Assembly: GCA_009741485.1 (NCBI GenBank)
Contig: CM019217.1
Coordinates: forward strand, 42,639,700-42,703,699
DNA from: Malurus cyaneus samueli
Lineage: Eukaryota > Chordata > Aves > Passeriformes > Maluridae
DNA length: 64,000 nt
Direction: 5' to 3'
Positions 61,541 through 64,000 of the stretch are shown here, piece by piece. Position 1 is the stretch's first letter. Each line of letters begins with the position of its first letter. Made by a program: the position numbers and the translations under genes. The notes under the pieces are model-generated. The model did no database searches. It saw only the letters and a program-made list of their open reading frames with translations, and was not told where the DNA came from.

Positions 61541-63677
61541 CTAGAACAAAAATGAGTCATCTTGATTAAAAATGAATCAGTCACAAATAAATGTAGATAT
61601 TCAATAATCCTGCAAGCATGGCAGGGACAATCCAATTTAATTTTTATAGGTACTTACTCAAAATATAAAAAAATAATGTTTACTTGGTAATCTTGTTAAC
61701 CTTTAACTTGTGCACCAATGCAAATAGTAGTATTGCCTCTTTTTTTGTCTTGTCAATGTTTTACATGTGGGTGCCATGTTTCTTGTAAATATTTTCAAAA
61801 TTATTTAGTGCTGAAAGCCAGATAACATCTGCACATCAAATGCACCATAATTAATGTTTTAAAGAAATTGATAATGTGAACCTTATTAATTAAACAATTC
61901 AGACCCTCTTACCAATTCTAATATTTTTTGCTTTTTCACAGATTGAAACAGAGATTGCTAATCTGTAAGGATAAATATTGATAACTTCCATCTAAGCTTT
62001 CAAACATTTACTGCAATATAAAGGAGTTGTGCAAGGTGCCATAATGTTATCAATGTGTCTTTAGAATTGGTGAATGAATCAAAATTAAAAAAAACACCAA
62101 AAAAAAAGGAGGTTAACACCTCATTCACTCAGAAAAAAAAGGAAACTCTATAACAATAATAGTTCACCCATTAATCAAATTGCCTATTTTCTAGGGGTAT
62201 CATTCAAAATTATTTTCCATATGAATTGAATGGAAAAACAATCACTGTTGGCCAGCACTGCTTATGATGACATACAGAAGCACTGGTGATGCTAATGCTC
62301 TGTGTTTTCAGAGTGCATGATCAAAATGTTACTTTCTGTGCTCTAATACCTGTGCTACATTTTCTAAATCATCTGTCCAAGATCTTCTAAAGCTTGGCAC
62401 CCTGTATGTCACATAACACATGCTGCAGGGGATGTCAGGATCCTGTGCCAAATTCTCTGTTTGATGTTGGATTGCAGAACCTTGCCACAAGACATTATCA
62501 GATTTGTGGCAGTGGGTATAAGCTGAGTATGAACAGGCTACAGTGAGGGCAGCAGAGCTTCCTTAAAGAGTAAAAAATAATTTATGACTTTGCTTATTTT
62601 ACCCAGCCAGCCACATCACTTCTTTCTAGCTGATTCACTTATTAAAGTACATTCTTATGGAACTTTTAGCCACTCTGGAAGAAACAATAATGTCTGTCAG
62701 CTCAGTGACATAAAATTCAGACCTGGGCCTGGAGTTCAGATGCTGACTGTTGTTACCATCACATCCAAAACAGTTTCCTATTGTCTTGTCTGGCATCTAC
62801 AAGACCCTATTACTTGGCCATGAACATGTTGCAAGGTGATTTTGAAGTACAATTAAACAGATAATACAAAGAGAGAGTTAGGTGTGAAGGACAAAGGAAA
62901 GATGCTGTATTTCCCATGGGAGAGCCTGCTAGCTGTCTGCATAATCACAGAGGACAAGTTACTAATAATATCTGATCTGAGTGGATAAAGAGTACAGCCT
63001 GAGTTCCATACTAACAGATTTAAATTTAACTGGTGATCAAGACCTGTATAAACTAAACACTGGTGAATTTGATTCATTGCAACCCATTCATTCACCCTTC
63101 CTAACCAAAAGAGAATGAAGATGTGTAGGGTGATGCTTAACCATTCTTCAGTGAGGTTGTTGTCTTCAAGGGCACCTGCAGCCAGGTTGGCATCCAATTC
63201 ACAGAGAAAGCTCAAAGAAGAGCAAACTATATGACAGAAGAAGGAAGAAAAAGCAAATTTATACAGCTGTGGTGTAAGAGGCAAAGCTGGCCCAGACAGT
63301 CAACATCTGAAAACAAGAATCAGTTGTTCTGTTTCACCTTTTTTCTTGCTGCTGCTGGTTGAAGTCTGGCTATTGATAACCATAGTGTATTCATGAGCAG
63401 TCAGATAATAAGAAAAAAAGGAAATGTAGCAGTGCTTCAGGGAAGGAAAAAACCCAACAGAAGACAATAGACTACTACAGTAACATCTGCAGGTCGACAA
63501 TTTACATGTATCAAGCATGTACCTGTAAGTTGTTGGGCTGACATTTATTTTTCTAGGTACACTGCAAGATTCAAACTTATTGGCAAGGGTTACATTATTT
63601 CCAAAAAGGCAATAACGAGGCATTTTAACCCCAACAACTCCAGCAAAGACAGATCCAGAATGAAGGCCAATACGCAT
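61339..63677 (-). CDS. GUCY1A1: soluble guanylate cyclase alpha-1 subunit (partial, last two exons)
   Basis: C-terminal 118 codons of the partner subunit of beta-1, from two exons (63677-63523 and 61540-61339) that join in phase 2. The sequence is the end of the class III catalytic domain. It carries [16 protein letters not shown] (the Arg is the likely phosphate-binding arginine), [19 protein letters not shown] (the alpha-type NNVTLANK where beta-1 has NTVNLTSR) and [12 protein letters not shown]. It ends in the alpha-1 tail with [19 protein letters not shown] and a final GID before TAA. Alpha-2 is unlikely because the GID tail and the position next to GUCY1B1 both point to alpha-1. The N-terminal exons, including the metal-binding aspartates, lie right of base 64000. 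Confidence 0.95.
61541..63522 (-). other. GUCY1A1: GUCY1A1 last intron (2.0 kb)
   Basis: GT-AG intron; AT-rich, with no repeat family or nested gene recognised. Confidence 0.85.
63523..63677 (-). CDS. GUCY1A1: GUCY1A1 penultimate coding exon
   Basis: 155 nt; acceptor TTGTTTAAAG, donor GTACAT. It is the same length and phase as GUCY1B1 exon 12 and encodes the homologous catalytic segment, including the PRYCLFGN core. Confidence 0.96.
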
Positions 63678-64000
63678 CTTTAAACAAAAGAAAGAAAACA
63701 GCATTATTAGGTAAAATAAAATTCATTAAGTCAATTTTATAAATTATTCTTCAATTAAAAAAAAAACAGCTACTAAAATAAACTGAGTTAGCAGAGTCTC
63801 CTTAAAATTGACTGTATCCTGGTCATTACTGTTCATGGAGAGAGAACTAGCTGAAGTTTACCTTGCATTGCATTTTTAGTAAATATTCCTACCATATCAA
63901 AACATGACTGTGAACTGCTCTAAACATAGCTCATACTCAGATTTTTGATTCTTACTTAGCTGATGCTACCTTCTATGGTTCTTTTCGGTGGGTTGTTTTT
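63678..64000 (-). other. GUCY1A1: GUCY1A1 intron, partial
   Basis: Intron sequence upstream of the penultimate exon. The next exon toward the 5' end (the VETIGDAY-type segment) is not in the window. Confidence 0.8.

Noticed and set aside
1..64000. CRISPR arrays, bacterial operons, tRNA or rRNA genes, intact proviruses
   Set aside because: No regular spaced repeats, cloverleaf-type sequence, LTR pairs or retroviral protein motifs were seen. The window is ordinary vertebrate genic DNA.

Overview
The window is vertebrate nuclear DNA, most probably from a bird. Its genes have GT-AG introns, one promoter is a CpG island, and it carries fragments of CR1-type LINEs, including the CR1-like 3' end that reads 'cttccaacctcagccattctgt'. 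There is no operon structure. The lineage call rests on the repeats and is an inference.

Three known genes are recognised. (1) The last coding exon of ASIC5 (bile-acid-sensitive/acid-sensing ion channel 5, ENaC/degenerin family) is on the + strand at the left edge, about 485-684. (2) GUCY1B1 (soluble guanylate cyclase beta-1) is complete on the - strand from 54667 down to 15400. I could assemble all 14 exons, and they join in frame to 619 codons, the usual length of the family. Exon 1 supplies only the initiator Met, and a last 24-nt coding piece supplies the C-terminal seven residues and the stop. (3) The last two coding exons of GUCY1A1 (soluble guanylate cyclase alpha-1) are on the - strand at 61339-63677. 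The rest of that gene lies beyond base 64000.

Layout: 1-1.4 kb is the ASIC5 3' end; 1.4-14.1 kb is the gap between convergent genes, with one unexplained coding-like block at 3.6 kb, a T/G tract at 10.85 kb and a CR1 piece at 12.5 kb; 14.1-54.7 kb is GUCY1B1, dominated by a 15.4-kb intron 2; 54-54.95 kb is its CpG-island promoter with three CCAAT motifs; 55-60.5 kb is apparently empty; 60.6-64 kb is the 3' end of GUCY1A1.

The alpha-1 and beta-1 products form the obligate heterodimer that is the nitric-oxide receptor. NO binds the beta-1 H-NOX haem, and the paired catalytic domains then make cGMP. The two subunit genes lie head to tail, about 6.7 kb from the alpha stop to the beta start, and share an intron position in the catalytic domain. 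I did not find a convincing new system. The best loose ends are the orphan + strand exon-like block at 3599-3758 and a small secreted-protein-like ORF inside intron 2 (50486-50806).
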